A DNA stretch of 64,000 nucleotides from a virus (IMGVR_UViG_3300037487_000581:1-64000); one strand, 5' to 3'; counted from the first letter of the stretch, positions 37,815 to 47,914 are shown. Notes: generated from the letters alone by a model not told the origin. A program made the numbers and translations.

Positions 37815-38689
37815 TATACAGTGACCCCACTCTGACTTGTATAGTTTGAAGAACTATTGCTCTGACTCATTGATTGATTTTGGTTAGGAACCAAACGGCC
37901 AAGGGAAGCATTGTAAGCCTGAGAAAGAGCGCCGTAATTTTCAAGCGGGAATGTATAGTTCTCAGTCCACTGCGCTTTCTGTGCATCCAACGCGGCTTGT
38001 TGTGCAGCTTGATCTTGTTGACCTAAGTTCATTCCAGTGTTCAAACCAGTAATACCATACTGACCCATGTTCTGAGCAAGTGTGCCCATGTTCTGAGCGT
38101 TTTGAGTACCCAATTGACCCCAATTTAGGTAGTCAGTAGCAGCTTGACCATAAGCATTATTCATCATAGTCGCACCGCTATTGTTGATTGAGTCTTGATT
38201 ATCTCTCAACGCGCGGTTAGTGAAGTCAGCATTACGGGTTGAGCCAAATTGACCATTTCCGGCGAACGTACTATTGACTTGCGGCAACACATTTTCCATT
38301 AGATTACGATTAGACATAGTCGTCATCGTATTTAACGCCCCTGTCAAATAGGGGTTCATGTGTTGCATCATTTCTTGTTCATTCCAGACGCCCGCATTGG
38401 ACATCTGTTGACCAGCCTGACCCATCAAACCAGCACCCTGACCATATAGCGGTGAGCTCTGATCAAGATAACCCTGCCCCTGCCCCAACCCTGCTTGCTG
38501 GAGTGGGCTTAAACCAGCGACACGGTTTCCCTGATAACCTTGTGTCGGCAAACCCGCCAAAGACTTATCAAAATAGTTGCTAGATTTCTGCCCACTATTC
38601 AAATACCAACTTGGTAGATTTGAACTAGAAGAAGATGAAGAGCTTCCAGAAGAACTGTTGTATCCAAAATTGTCAGTTATGCCGGTCAT
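37814..38689 (-). CDS. Gln/Asn/Gly/Ser-rich ejection-type protein
   Basis: 291 residues. N-terminal serine run (SSGSSSSSSSS), then low-complexity Gln/Gly/Asn-rich sequence with repeated QNMG motifs (QNAQNMGTLAQNMGQYG). AGGGGT leader. Resembles small ejection proteins of podoviruses in composition; unproven. Confidence 0.65.
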   Translation of the reverse strand: MTGITDNFGYNSSSGSSSSSSSSNLPSWYLNSGQKSSNYFDKSLAGLPTQGYQGNRVAGLSPLQQAGLGQGQGYLDQSSPLYGQGAGLMGQAGQQMSNAGVWNEQEMMQHMNPYLTGALNTMTTMSNRNLMENVLPQVNSTFAGNGQFGSTRNADFTNRALRDNQDSINNSGATMMNNAYGQAATDYLNWGQLGTQNAQNMGTLAQNMGQYGITGLNTGMNLGQQDQAAQQAALDAQKAQWTENYTFPLENYGALSQAYNASLGRLVPNQNQSMSQSNSSSNYTSQSGVTV

Positions 38690-38693
38690 TTGA

Positions 38694-39515
38694 TTACCCC
38701 TGTCCGTAGCTAGCTAGGTATTGTTGATATGCCGCCGCCTGAGCCGGTGGAGCGCCTTGTGGAACAGCGTAAGGGTTTGTTACGACAGGAGGTTGACTAA
38801 CTGCGACTGTATTCAAAGCACCTTGATTTGGTTTCAAATAATTATACATTTGATCTTGATCACGCATACCGATCAAATCGCTAGCATAACCCTTGAAATC
38901 GCCCTCGTATCCAAGTAAATCATTAATGTACCCTTTTCTACCTTCGGCTTGTGAAGCACGTAATGCTTGCAAACCACCGGTATCGATACCATCTTTACCA
39001 AGAATCGCCATTTCGCGCTCTTGGTTATAAGGTTGCGTTTGCTCCATGTATTGACGCAGCAACAAATTATCCCGAGCACTGGTTGTTTGATCACCAGCAC
39101 CTTTAGTCATATTCGCATAGTTATTAAAGTCACTGGTCTTAAGGGCTCCCTGTGAATTGGCTATACCTTGATGAGCGACTTCTTGATTAAGTTCGTTATT
39201 TTGGGTACTTTGGATAAGGTTGTTACCGATAAGTCCTGCTGATAACAAGGAAGAGATCGTGTCAACAGTTCCAGAAGGAAGACCGAGTCCTTGAAGTAAT
39301 TTGGCAATCGCAGACGGACTGTTAGAACCTGTTGCGGTTAGATCTGATCCAATGAAGTCATTTTGGTCTATGACACCATTTGGATCAGTGTACCAATTTC
39401 CATTGCCATCACTGGACATACCTATAGTCGGGTCTGAACTCCATGGGTCATTGGTCCAATTTTCCTCAGCTCCGAAATCTATCAAACCGTTTGAGTCCAA
39501 TATCTGATCAGTCAT
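38694..39515 (-). CDS. Probable ejection-type virion protein
   Basis: 273 residues from MTDQILDSNGLIDFG; TAGGGGTTAAA leader sets 39515. Asp/Asn-rich start, then helices with a conserved-looking QPYNQEREMAILGKD and a Pro/Ala/Gln-rich end (PQGAPPAQAAAYQQYL). Shares the style of its neighbours. Confidence 0.65.
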   Translation of the reverse strand: MTDQILDSNGLIDFGAEENWTNDPWSSDPTIGMSSDGNGNWYTDPNGVIDQNDFIGSDLTATGSNSPSAIAKLLQGLGLPSGTVDTISSLLSAGLIGNNLIQSTQNNELNQEVAHQGIANSQGALKTSDFNNYANMTKGAGDQTTSARDNLLLRQYMEQTQPYNQEREMAILGKDGIDTGGLQALRASQAEGRKGYINDLLGYEGDFKGYASDLIGMRDQDQMYNYLKPNQGALNTVAVSQPPVVTNPYAVPQGAPPAQAAAYQQYLASYGQG

Positions 39516-39516
39516 T

Positions 39517-41007
39517 TTAACCCCTACTTTGGTCACTTAACCATTGTGAAAACGTCTTAATCCCAGTATCTCTAATGGAATTCTTATTCGGTGTATTACC
39601 ACTAGCCAATGAACCCGCAGAACTAGAAGCGATGCCAGTCAATGCTTTTTGCAGATACGGATTTGTGACACCCATATCGGTCATATTCTGTTTACCTGAG
39701 TTAGAGCCAAGATAACCTTGTGTAGCACCAGAGGCAAATGAAGATACCGGGTTGAATTTGTTACCAGTGATTAACGAACTTAAACCACCACCTGTCGCAC
39801 TTGTCAAACCGCCAGTTAATGCGCTATTCGCACCACCTGTGATACCCATCCCTGTTAGAGAGTTACTAACCGTAGGATTTGCCCATTTGGAAAATCCTCC
39901 GCTGAGTGCTCCAGTCAATCCGCCTTTTAGAACGTCACCACCCGTTACTGCTGATCCGAGTGCACCACTCAAACCTCCGGCAACCGCCATACCACCCGCA
40001 CCTAATCCTGCAGCAGTGGCTCCTAATCCCGCACCTGCAGCGGCACTAGATAAACCCATAGCTCCAGCACCAGCGATACCAAACCCACCTGTGATTGCTC
40101 CGAGTGCTATCGATCCAATCAAATCGCCCAGAAAATCAGAAGACTTGGTGTTACCTCGCGTAATATCCCTATATTCCTCACCCAAGGATTCCCTCATTAG
40201 TAACGGAACTAGTTCGGCTCTTATATTGGTTATCTTACCTTTATCATCTCTAGCCACCCACGCTGGATCGTTCATGTACTTTTGAAGTTCCGGCATGTTG
40301 ACGTAATCCTGACCCCACTTGCTATGCACGTCAGTAGTAATGCGGTTTAGCTGGTCTTCTCCAGCAAAGTCATAACTACCCTGCCCGGTTTTGTACCCAC
40401 CACCTTGACTAACCATGCGGGTCGCTGCTTCCTGCGGGGTCTCCCGATGATACTTTCCATCAGCGATGTATGCGTCTTGCTCATTTGCATTCCATGTACC
40501 GTCGTCATTAGTACCGTCAGCAAGTTTTCTTTTGAATAACTCTGTGCCTTCATCGACATTGCTATACCCTTGTTGTGGCATACCGTTCGGGCCAAGCAAC
40601 CGTATCGCATTGGTGTATTGTCCGTTAGCGTCCTTGATGTAATATGCGGTGTTAAAACCAGAGTCATCTACATCAGACAAGTCGTGTGAGTTCTGGATTA
40701 GATCTCCTCCACGCATCCCACCCTGCAAATTAGAGATACCAAAATCCTCGCTGGACATGAACTGGTTCGGGTCAAAAGAAACCATCTTGCCAGCGTTATC
40801 CGTGGCAAATGTGTCTATCGTTGGGAGATAGGTATCCGCTATCTGACCATAGTAATCCTGCAGGAACGGAGTGACCCCCATCATTCCATTTTCATCAGCA
40901 ACAAGACCACTACTGTTATAGGTGAAAGTTGGCATCGACAACGGGCCAACGGGTTGAACCGGAGCACTTTGTTGAGACATCCAATCCGAGAATGATAGAG
41001 CAGCCAT
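39517..41007 (-). CDS. Probable ejection protein with membrane-active core
   Basis: 496 residues. The first 290 are soluble; residues about 295-370 are almost pure Gly/Ala/Leu (GAITGGFGIAGAGAMGLSSA and on), typical of phage proteins that insert in the host inner membrane during DNA entry. C-terminus SQWLSDQSRG echoes its own N-terminus FSDWMSQQSA. Ribosome site at 41007 is weak. Confidence 0.65.
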   Translation of the reverse strand: MAALSFSDWMSQQSAPVQPVGPLSMPTFTYNSSGLVADENGMMGVTPFLQDYYGQIADTYLPTIDTFATDNAGKMVSFDPNQFMSSEDFGISNLQGGMRGGDLIQNSHDLSDVDDSGFNTAYYIKDANGQYTNAIRLLGPNGMPQQGYSNVDEGTELFKRKLADGTNDDGTWNANEQDAYIADGKYHRETPQEAATRMVSQGGGYKTGQGSYDFAGEDQLNRITTDVHSKWGQDYVNMPELQKYMNDPAWVARDDKGKITNIRAELVPLLMRESLGEEYRDITRGNTKSSDFLGDLIGSIALGAITGGFGIAGAGAMGLSSAAAGAGLGATAAGLGAGGMAVAGGLSGALGSAVTGGDVLKGGLTGALSGGFSKWANPTVSNSLTGMGITGGANSALTGGLTSATGGGLSSLITGNKFNPVSSFASGATQGYLGSNSGKQNMTDMGVTNPYLQKALTGIASSSAGSLASGNTPNKNSIRDTGIKTFSQWLSDQSRG

Positions 41008-41048
41008 TGGTTTAGTTTACCATAAGGTGAGCAAAGTGCAACGCAGAG

Positions 41049-42755
41049 TTAACTACGAAGATCTCCAGGTTCAGTCCAAAGTATAGTTTTACCCATTTCA
41101 TAACTGCCGTTTAATTCATTAGAACTAAACCTCAACTGCAAATGTCTGCGTTGAACACGCAAATCTATCTTTTCAGTTGCGTTTGTGAACACAAACGGAC
41201 CGTCAATTGTTTCATCAGAATTGGCATAATCTCTACCCAAAACTTCTAAAGAAACGTTTCCATTTTGAATGATATCTGGTTCTACACGAACCAATCTTGT
41301 TAAACGATTGATACCTTGATTAGCCGGTAACCCGAAATCAGCAGTCGTTATGTAACTTTCTATGGCAAGTTCATTACCACCCTCAATACGGTTCAATCCT
41401 TTTTCATGAATAAACATTGAATACAAACTGTAATGACTTGTCAATGTTCCTGAAAATCCAGATGAAGTTATTGTTTCTGTATCAACAAATGTCGCAGCTG
41501 AAACCATGTGAACAATGACTTCAGTTGTTGACAAAATTGAACTGACCGTACCCGTGGCACCTGATGTCCCGCCTGTTATAGTAGATCCAATCGCAACTGA
41601 ACCGGAGGTGACGGTGAATATCATATCCATATCACTGTTTTCAGAAGAACCTATCATTATAGGGTAGCGAAATACTTGCGAATAGTAACCGGAAGACCGA
41701 TCTAATTCACAGTCGTACCAAACCTGTTCTCTAAGATTAAGAATAATCGCATGGGTACATTCAGTCGCATCACCCCTTGGGTAAAACCACCAAATTTCAC
41801 CGTAACGTGGTACCTTCATTGCCCAAATCTTTTGACGCTGGTTATAATTGAGGTTATCAAATAACCAATTCAAATTCATTGAATTGCTAACTTCTGCAAT
41901 AGTAGAACCATTGGTAGATAAGAAACGATCGATACCTATCCAATAGTAAATACCGTCATATTCAATGACTGAATTCTGAGCCAATATTGAAGAAGAACCG
42001 ATTCTTGAAAAGCGGAATATCGACGGTCCGCCAATGAATTCCATCTTCATCAATGAGTCCAATGTCCATAACAAACCCGACGCCCCTGAACCAGACTTCA
42101 ACGATTTACCTTGGACTATCTTAGAACCCGTTATCCTAGCCGTACCAGCGTCACCGGTAGTGTAGTTTTGTGGTTCATTGGCATTTGACCAAGTCACCTT
42201 TCCATCTGAACCATATAGAACTGCATAGGGCGATGTAACAAAAACACCACCAGCAGCCACCGCATTAGAGTCGACCACTGCCTCAAAAACAGCAGACCCA
42301 TCGGCTTGACCAATGTAAAGACTTTGTTCTGTCAAGTCATCAATATTAGACGCAGTTTTTGTAGGGACTGCCAATATGATCGTTGACTCACTACCTGCGG
42401 CAGCGTCAAACATGATATCAGTTGACCATAGGTATTCATCGCCACCAGTGAAACCAACTGGAGTCAATCTATTTACAGAAGAACCTGCCCCATTTTCATC
42501 TATCTGAGTAACTTCGATCTTTTTACCAGAGAAAGTGAACACGTTCGTGAGATCACCACGTGACCAAACTTGCGTGTCTCTTACCGGACCAAATACAAAA
42601 GAAGAGTTTCGTGAATAACCACCGATCTTTTTAGGGCGACCACGTTGAAAACGCACCCATTTACCGTCTGAATAGTTGTCTCCATCCAAATTCGTACCGT
42701 CGCGACGAATTCCGGGCTTGGACTGTATCAACGATACTTTTTGGATTTCAGACAT
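41049..42755 (-). CDS. Tail nozzle / DNA-stabilisation protein (P22 gp10-like)
   Basis: 568 residues. N-terminus SKPGIRRDGTNLDGDNYSDG followed by WVRFQRGRPKKIGGYSR is characteristic of the gp10/nozzle family that closes the podovirus tail with a beta-propeller. Aromatic blades (YYWIGIDRFL, EIWWFYPRGD) follow. Between about 395 and 455 a Gly/Ser/Thr-rich beta insert (GGTSGATGTVSSIL) is added. TAATG-coupled, no own ribosome site. Confidence 0.8.
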   Translation of the reverse strand: MSEIQKVSLIQSKPGIRRDGTNLDGDNYSDGKWVRFQRGRPKKIGGYSRNSSFVFGPVRDTQVWSRGDLTNVFTFSGKKIEVTQIDENGAGSSVNRLTPVGFTGGDEYLWSTDIMFDAAAGSESTIILAVPTKTASNIDDLTEQSLYIGQADGSAVFEAVVDSNAVAAGGVFVTSPYAVLYGSDGKVTWSNANEPQNYTTGDAGTARITGSKIVQGKSLKSGSGASGLLWTLDSLMKMEFIGGPSIFRFSRIGSSSILAQNSVIEYDGIYYWIGIDRFLSTNGSTIAEVSNSMNLNWLFDNLNYNQRQKIWAMKVPRYGEIWWFYPRGDATECTHAIILNLREQVWYDCELDRSSGYYSQVFRYPIMIGSSENSDMDMIFTVTSGSVAIGSTITGGTSGATGTVSSILSTTEVIVHMVSAATFVDTETITSSGFSGTLTSHYSLYSMFIHEKGLNRIEGGNELAIESYITTADFGLPANQGINRLTRLVRVEPDIIQNGNVSLEVLGRDYANSDETIDGPFVFTNATEKIDLRVQRRHLQLRFSSNELNGSYEMGKTILWTEPGDLRS

Positions 42756-43129
42756 TACGGCAACTCGTTCGCAGCGGCAGGGGTACCAAGGATGGTCGTT
42801 TTATCTACTGCGAATCCCTTGGCGATCAGCACATCCAGCATTGTCGGTAAATCGGCACGCTGCAAATCAATGTGTTTACGCACTTGGGCATCCTTGACCA
42901 GAGCTTGTACCACTGCGTCATCAGAAGCCAGGATGGGGATTTTGTATGCTCCGAATCGGTCGTAGAACGCACCTACTGAGATAAGCCAAGTATCTAGATA
43001 CACAGACTCGGGTCGGTATATATCATCAGAATCAGCAGCGAGCAGCGCACCTTCTCGGGCAGCGAACTCCGCATCGCACTCGATCATATTTACGATTATA
43101 CCATTCTTGACTATTTTGTAGCGGGCCAT
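42755..43129 (-). CDS. Small late protein, possible fibre chaperone
   Basis: 124 residues, AAGGAGG site. MARYKIVKNGIIVNMIECDAE, an extended middle, and a helical C-terminus (LPTMLDVLIAKGFAVD). Follows two fibre genes, where tail-fibre assembly proteins are common; no sequence proof. Confidence 0.6.
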   Translation of the reverse strand: MARYKIVKNGIIVNMIECDAEFAAREGALLAADSDDIYRPESVYLDTWLISVGAFYDRFGAYKIPILASDDAVVQALVKDAQVRKHIDLQRADLPTMLDVLIAKGFAVDKTTILGTPAAANELP

Positions 43130-43138
43130 GATACCTCC

Positions 43139-43888
43139 TTACTCATTCCAGAAAACGATGCAGTAACCAGTACCACCGGCATAACCTGCGTTTTCAACGT
43201 GGTCGCCAGCGAGTGAACCAGAACCACCGCCTCCTGAGTTCGCAGCAGCGGCATAACCTGCGTTTGCTCCAGGGCCGTAGGAACCGCCACCACCAGAACA
43301 TGTCGTGGTGCTAGTACCGCCAGCCGATAGGGAAGACCCGCCGCTGTACGCCGTACCAAATGAAGATGATCCGCCACCACCACCGATACAGGTTAACACT
43401 GTAGAACCTGGCATCCCGACAGCTAGATAACCCCCGGAACCTCCGCAAGTTGATCCAGCAGTGCCGGGCGTGATAGTACTTACGGTCCCACCGCCACTGG
43501 CTTGACCACCGCCACCTCCACCGGCACCAGGGGAAGTTCCTGCAACAGCGTGACCGCCACCACCACCCCCGTAGGCATATATCGTGCCGAAATACGTGTC
43601 GCCTCCTGCACCACCGGATGCACCAACACCCCCTGCGCTACCTGCAGAACCGATACCAACAGAGATCGCGGCCAGTGGTGTGACCGAGACATCTCGGATT
43701 ACAACCGCACCACCACCACCACCACCACCGTTAAGCGATCCACCGTCGCCACCACCGCCGCCACCACCACCCACAAGCAGAACGCGCACCGCACTTATAC
43801 CGAGGGGGACGTTGAAAGTATCACTATAGGTAAATACTTGGCTTTTAGTCTTACCTCCACCACCCGCAAACTGCGTCAACGTACTCAT
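43139..43888 (-). CDS. Glycine-rich adhesin-like tail protein
   Basis: 249 residues with many poly-Gly runs (GGGGGGGG, GGGGGGG, GGGGGG) separated by short beta pieces. N-terminus FTYSDTFNVPLGISAVRVLLV. Poly-Gly sandwiches are known from phage receptor-binding adhesins (T-even gp38-like) and Gly-rich fibre tips. It follows the fibre gene by ATGA overlap; likely the distal tip. Confidence 0.75.
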   Translation of the reverse strand: MSTLTQFAGGGGKTKSQVFTYSDTFNVPLGISAVRVLLVGGGGGGGGDGGSLNGGGGGGGAVVIRDVSVTPLAAISVGIGSAGSAGGVGASGGAGGDTYFGTIYAYGGGGGGHAVAGTSPGAGGGGGGQASGGGTVSTITPGTAGSTCGGSGGYLAVGMPGSTVLTCIGGGGGSSSFGTAYSGGSSLSAGGTSTTTCSGGGGSYGPGANAGYAAAANSGGGGSGSLAGDHVENAGYAGGTGYCIVFWNE

Positions 43889-45723
43889 ACAATTCTCCAG
43901 TCAGTACCGTTTATACATTTCAATGTTATGGAGGCATTTGCTTTATCAAATGTCAGATTTTCAGCCAACCCCATGATAGTTTTACCCGTATTACGAGCAA
44001 TAATACAATCAACTTGTGTGCTTGTGTTTACTATAATTATAAGGTCACCATTTACAGGGGAAGCTGGAAGGGTAAGTGTTAAACCAGAAGCCGAATAAGA
44101 ATAGGCAGAGTTAGATGTAAGTGTTGTATTAGAAGCCAACGGGTTAACCCCACCAACAAAACCGATTAACGAGGGCGATGTTATTGAAGGTGAGGTTATT
44201 GTAGGTGAGGTCAGCGTCTTATTTGTCAAAGTCTGAGTCGAATTGGTATCAACAAAGGTCTTTGTTGCTGCTCCATCACCTATAGTCAGTACATTAGAAG
44301 AGGTGTTCCATTGAACAACACCTTCCGTTGTACTTCCCGAACCAGAAGGAACTGTCCAAACCCCGCCATTGACTACCGGAGAAGTTAATGTCTTATTGGT
44401 AAGCGTCTGTGCGGTCGTTAAATCGACCATTGTCTTACGACCAGAACCATCGCCGATAGTCAGTAAATCCGAATCGCTATCCCAAACAAGTGCGCCTTCT
44501 GCAATTTGAGCAGGGGTTGTTACTGATGGAATTTGCAAGTAACCTGTTGGGACAGAAAAACCTGTAGTATCAAATGTACCCATAGGAACACCGTTTACCG
44601 AAAAACCTATACCGTAGGTTCCGTTTTTATAAATACCAGTGTTTGTTTGACTTATAAATGATATAACTGGAATTGAATATGATCCATCTCCAACACTAAT
44701 ATCTCCTGTTATTTCAGCAGTTTGAGCCGCTAAAACATCGGTACCATTACAAAAGATAATAGCTCTTTCACCTTGCGGTATAGGCGAACCAAGACCCGCT
44801 GCAGTCTTAACTGTTACCGTTTGAGAAGTGCTTAGATTATTATGAACATAATAAATAGAAACAACACTAGGGACAACGACTGTTGCTGAAGAAGCAGGGG
44901 TGCCAATAAAGGTCAATAGTTTATTACTGGCTTCAGAACTGCTCAATGTTTGACTTCCAGCTACAACTGTCTTAACCAATTGTGTGAACTGATAAGTAGT
45001 CGATCTTCCGTATCCAATTGTGTACCAAGTAGTGCCTGTTGAAACCAGTACAACTGACTCACCTGGATTCAGAGTCAATGTTGAACCACCATCGACCAAT
45101 TCAGATGCGTTGGGATCGATCGTCAATGTTCCAGAACCTGAATTACGAACCATGCAAAAGAAGTCAGATCCAAATGTACTTACCGCTGATAAAGAGCAAG
45201 TGGCGACCCCACCTGTAAATACGAACACTTTGGCGCGGTCGTATTGATCAATTGACCAACTATCAGATTGAATTTCAGTTTGATAGGCTGCGTTTAATAC
45301 AGAACCGATAGCTTTTATACCATAACCAGAAAGAGTCGCTGCATCTGCAGCAGACGTTCCAGTTCCAAATGTAGTAACAGACCAATCACCTTCATCCGTA
45401 TTATCTTTAACTTGAAGATAAACTGCGACACCCGCTGCAACTGTTGTCAATGCCGAAGAATCGGATTTAACAATGGTTAGGGTTTCGGAACCGATGTTCT
45501 TGAAAATTACAGTTTCACCATTCGACACTTCAGAGGCCAACGGCATTGTGATAATCACACCTACTGAGCAAGAAATATCATTTGTCGCAGCGAGTGTTTT
45601 ATCGCTTCCAGAATAGTTATAAGGCCATTGGAATTGTTCGTTCGCAGTCAATACGTAAGACGCAAACGATACATCTGCCCCCGGTACAAGGGAATTTGAG
45701 AAAACGTCAGTATAGCTTGTCAT
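43885..45723 (-). CDS. Tail fibre protein
   Basis: 612 residues, beta-rich. Two direct repeats of the form NVLTIGDGxxxKTxVD then TQTLTNKTLTSP (about 465-500 and 515-550) followed by TSPTITSPSITSPS; this LTNKTL repeat is typical of phage fibre stems. The N-terminus would attach to the tail adaptor. A C-terminal domain (VDCIIARNTGKTIMGLAE) ends the fibre. Confidence 0.85.
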   Translation of the reverse strand: MTSYTDVFSNSLVPGADVSFASYVLTANEQFQWPYNYSGSDKTLAATNDISCSVGVIITMPLASEVSNGETVIFKNIGSETLTIVKSDSSALTTVAAGVAVYLQVKDNTDEGDWSVTTFGTGTSAADAATLSGYGIKAIGSVLNAAYQTEIQSDSWSIDQYDRAKVFVFTGGVATCSLSAVSTFGSDFFCMVRNSGSGTLTIDPNASELVDGGSTLTLNPGESVVLVSTGTTWYTIGYGRSTTYQFTQLVKTVVAGSQTLSSSEASNKLLTFIGTPASSATVVVPSVVSIYYVHNNLSTSQTVTVKTAAGLGSPIPQGERAIIFCNGTDVLAAQTAEITGDISVGDGSYSIPVISFISQTNTGIYKNGTYGIGFSVNGVPMGTFDTTGFSVPTGYLQIPSVTTPAQIAEGALVWDSDSDLLTIGDGSGRKTMVDLTTAQTLTNKTLTSPVVNGGVWTVPSGSGSTTEGVVQWNTSSNVLTIGDGAATKTFVDTNSTQTLTNKTLTSPTITSPSITSPSLIGFVGGVNPLASNTTLTSNSAYSYSASGLTLTLPASPVNGDLIIIVNTSTQVDCIIARNTGKTIMGLAENLTFDKANASITLKCINGTDWRIV

Positions 45724-46349
45724 TATTTACTCCGCCTTGCAGATGAATCAGATTGACGCCGTGAATCTTCACTTGAAACAATACCGATAGCCCGATCATA
45801 CAAACCTTGGAATTCAGCTATTCGTTCAGATTGTTTTAAGAATGGCTGCGCTTCTAATAACGAAGCATACAATAATGCTTGTGGAGCATAGCGAGTTGTC
45901 CAATTTGTTTGATTAGTCGTATCCAATGGTTGCGGGCGTTCGTAATAAGTCAATGAAGCCGGGTAAGTTCCGTCAGGAGTTGGGCCAATATAGAAATGGT
46001 CATAATCATAATCAGAATAGAACTCAGGAACATCCTCAATAATTGGATCGGGCCAATAAGTTTGAATGTATTCGACGCTGCGATTCTTAATTGACTTTTT
46101 GTTACTACCTGTGGACATAAAGAAACTCATTGTTTCACGCCAACGAGCAGGCTTTTCATAGACATTATTACCCTGCGTCAATTCGAAATTGACAATACGA
46201 ACGTGACCGAGTCCTTTAAATTCACTTGCCAACCGATTCTCGGCCAACATGATGAATCTTGGAACTTGTGCCAAAAATTCTGAATCAGATCGCTCAGCAT
46301 AAATAGCGATGTCGCTAACAAGCGAGTCGTAGGTCATTGCCTCAGGCAT
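45723..46349 (-). CDS. Head-tail adaptor (phiSU10-type)
   Basis: 208 residues, GAGG site. MTYDSLVSDIAIYAERSDSE followed by FLAQVPRFIMLAENRLASEF fits the SU10 adaptor family that docks under the portal and binds fibres. Later aromatic part YDYDHFYIGPTPDG and Arg/Ser-rich end. Lies between another connector gene and the fibre. Confidence 0.78.
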   Translation of the reverse strand: MPEAMTYDSLVSDIAIYAERSDSEFLAQVPRFIMLAENRLASEFKGLGHVRIVNFELTQGNNVYEKPARWRETMSFFMSTGSNKKSIKNRSVEYIQTYWPDPIIEDVPEFYSDYDYDHFYIGPTPDGTYPASLTYYERPQPLDTTNQTNWTTRYAPQALLYASLLEAQPFLKQSERIAEFQGLYDRAIGIVSSEDSRRQSDSSARRSK

Positions 46350-46554
46350 CTAAAGCCTCGTCAGTAAGGGGTCTGTTTATCGTTATATTCTCAGGTTCTC
46401 TTTGAGCTTTACGATAAGGATCAAATTCATCGCAACAATCTTTACATACCAAAAGACCCTGAATATTAGGGTCTACTTTTAGTTCTTTGCGAGACATTTT
46501 CTGATGGCATCTCATGCAAATTCCAGGTGTATTTGGTACAGGATGAAACATCAT
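46342..46554 (-). CDS. Zinc-ribbon late protein
   Basis: 70 residues, ATG ATG start overlapping the upstream stop. CMRC and CKDC, 24 residues apart, form a zinc ribbon; DEFDPYRK follows. Similar short ribbon proteins lie among head-tail connector genes of P22-like phages. Role unknown. Confidence 0.75.
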   Translation of the reverse strand: MMFHPVPNTPGICMRCHQKMSRKELKVDPNIQGLLVCKDCCDEFDPYRKAQREPENITINRPLTDEALDA

Positions 46555-47498
46555 GATGTGTAAACACCTATGTCTGGTGAGATATTGATAGGTGCATTAT
46601 CCCGTTCTTCTAGATAAACCTCGTTAAGAGCATTTTGGGCCTTAGTACCACATAGGGTTATGCGCTCGGGCGCAACACCGGGCACCTCAAAGGCTAGGTT
46701 AGCGGCCAATTGCCACGTTATAGCTTCCAACCAACGCTGCGGCACGTCAATAGTTTCAGTTAATTGACCAACGTCACCGATGTGACGATTGCGATATAAT
46801 TGAACGATGTTCTCAGAAGCGACCGCATTTGGAACAGGCCAAAGGGTCATGATAGGACCGACGTGACGCTCAAACAAGAATTGTAACGGGACGCCGATGA
46901 CGTTCTTATTTGGCAATGAAGAATAGTCGTCACGATTGAAACGATACATCGGAACGTCTGTGAATGCACTCACAAACTCAACGACATTAACGGTCAGTGC
47001 CGTTGTATTTTCAAACTTAACAAACGACGTACTTTTGATACCATCAATAGCGAACCATTTCGGTTCATCTGTTGTTAATGTCGTGGCGTTTGAATAGGTC
47101 ACACCGTCATCTGAAAAACTAACCGTAACCGTCAATTCGTCAGTGTCCAAATAAATCATTTGAATATCTGACGCCGCGTCGAGTTCGGTGATATGTTCTG
47201 TTGCGGTAGTTGACTCTATACCAGCGACCTTTGTCAAACGACGATAGTTGGTGTTTAAAACATCAACTGTTCCGCTGGCAAGGAGATACTTCGCTTGCCC
47301 GTTGTGAAGAGAAACAAACTGTTCTTCAAGACACCAGAGATTTAAACCGACATTTGATAGATTGTTTAATACCAAATGAAGATTGTTTTTGGCTATCTCG
47401 ATGATCTCAGGAGTTTGTTCTTCGGCAGACTTACCGACCCGCCTAACTGCCGTATCGATCACACTCGCTATTTTAAAAGTAGTTTGACCGACAGTCAT
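46551..47498 (-). CDS. Tail accessory / connector protein (gp4-like)
   Basis: 315 residues, TAGGAG site. Helical start (SVIDTAVRRVGKSAEEQTPE, IIEIAKNNLHLVLNNLSNVG) then LWCLEEQFVSL, resembling podovirus connector proteins in the gp4 position; a beta insert about 90-165 is added. C-terminal helix region with LEAITWQLAANLAFEVPG is usual for the family. Joins portal and nozzle. Confidence 0.75.
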   Translation of the reverse strand: MTVGQTTFKIASVIDTAVRRVGKSAEEQTPEIIEIAKNNLHLVLNNLSNVGLNLWCLEEQFVSLHNGQAKYLLASGTVDVLNTNYRRLTKVAGIESTTATEHITELDAASDIQMIYLDTDELTVTVSFSDDGVTYSNATTLTTDEPKWFAIDGIKSTSFVKFENTTALTVNVVEFVSAFTDVPMYRFNRDDYSSLPNKNVIGVPLQFLFERHVGPIMTLWPVPNAVASENIVQLYRNRHIGDVGQLTETIDVPQRWLEAITWQLAANLAFEVPGVAPERITLCGTKAQNALNEVYLEERDNAPINISPDIGVYTS

Positions 47499-47557
47499 CG
47501 TTTGCTCCTAAGCTGATGAGAGGCAGTATAGCACGGCTGTTTGAGTATTACAAATGA

Positions 47558-47914
47558 TCAACTTAGAGCAACAAGAAGTGTCGCAGTCGTGGCAGCCATG
47601 ACACGACCATTACGCAAATGAAGATTCAGAACTGTACCTGCGGTAACGCCTGTGAAAATGACAGTCGCCCCGGTTGATACCATCTTGATAGAGAGATTAC
47701 CGTTACCACCGACATAGATTGCGTTACAATTGACCGAAGTAGAATCACTTTTTGTGATATCTGCAGCGTTGGTAAAAGGGGCAAGAGCTTTGTTACAATA
47801 GATCTTTTTAGGAATCACGCCGAGGCGCATTTCCTTCGGTACGGTAAACAAGACCATCGATGACTCTTTAACAGGGTCACCGTAACGTTCTCTAGCTTGT
47901 TTACTGGTCAGCAT
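47558..47914 (-). CDS. Mosaic virion protein (endolysin-like N-terminus)
   Basis: 118 residues from MLTSKQARERYGDPVKESSM; GGGAG upstream. The first about 48 residues match the N-terminus of the endolysin at 60256 (TPRQALDRYGSPIHESAM, IPGKIYLNRDL), without its peptidase motifs. The rest, TKSDSTSVNCNAIYVGG to NGRVMAATTATLLVAL, matches the small protein at 49493-49732. It therefore looks like a fusion of two modules present elsewhere in this genome. Role probably structural. Confidence 0.75.
   Translation of the reverse strand: MLTSKQARERYGDPVKESSMVLFTVPKEMRLGVIPKKIYCNKALAPFTNAADITKSDSTSVNCNAIYVGGNGNLSIKMVSTGATVIFTGVTAGTVLNLHLRNGRVMAATTATLLVALS

Noticed and set aside
43502-44098. Rightward Thr-rich and Pro-rich frames opposite the glycine-rich gene
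   Set aside because: Antisense of poly-Gly codons gives poly-Pro/Thr frames; no start signals.
47441-47447. GCCTAAC inside the connector gene, and GTTAGGC at 57573-57579
   Set aside because: Single heptamers within or at the end of ordinary late genes, no paired arms; expected by chance in 64 kb.
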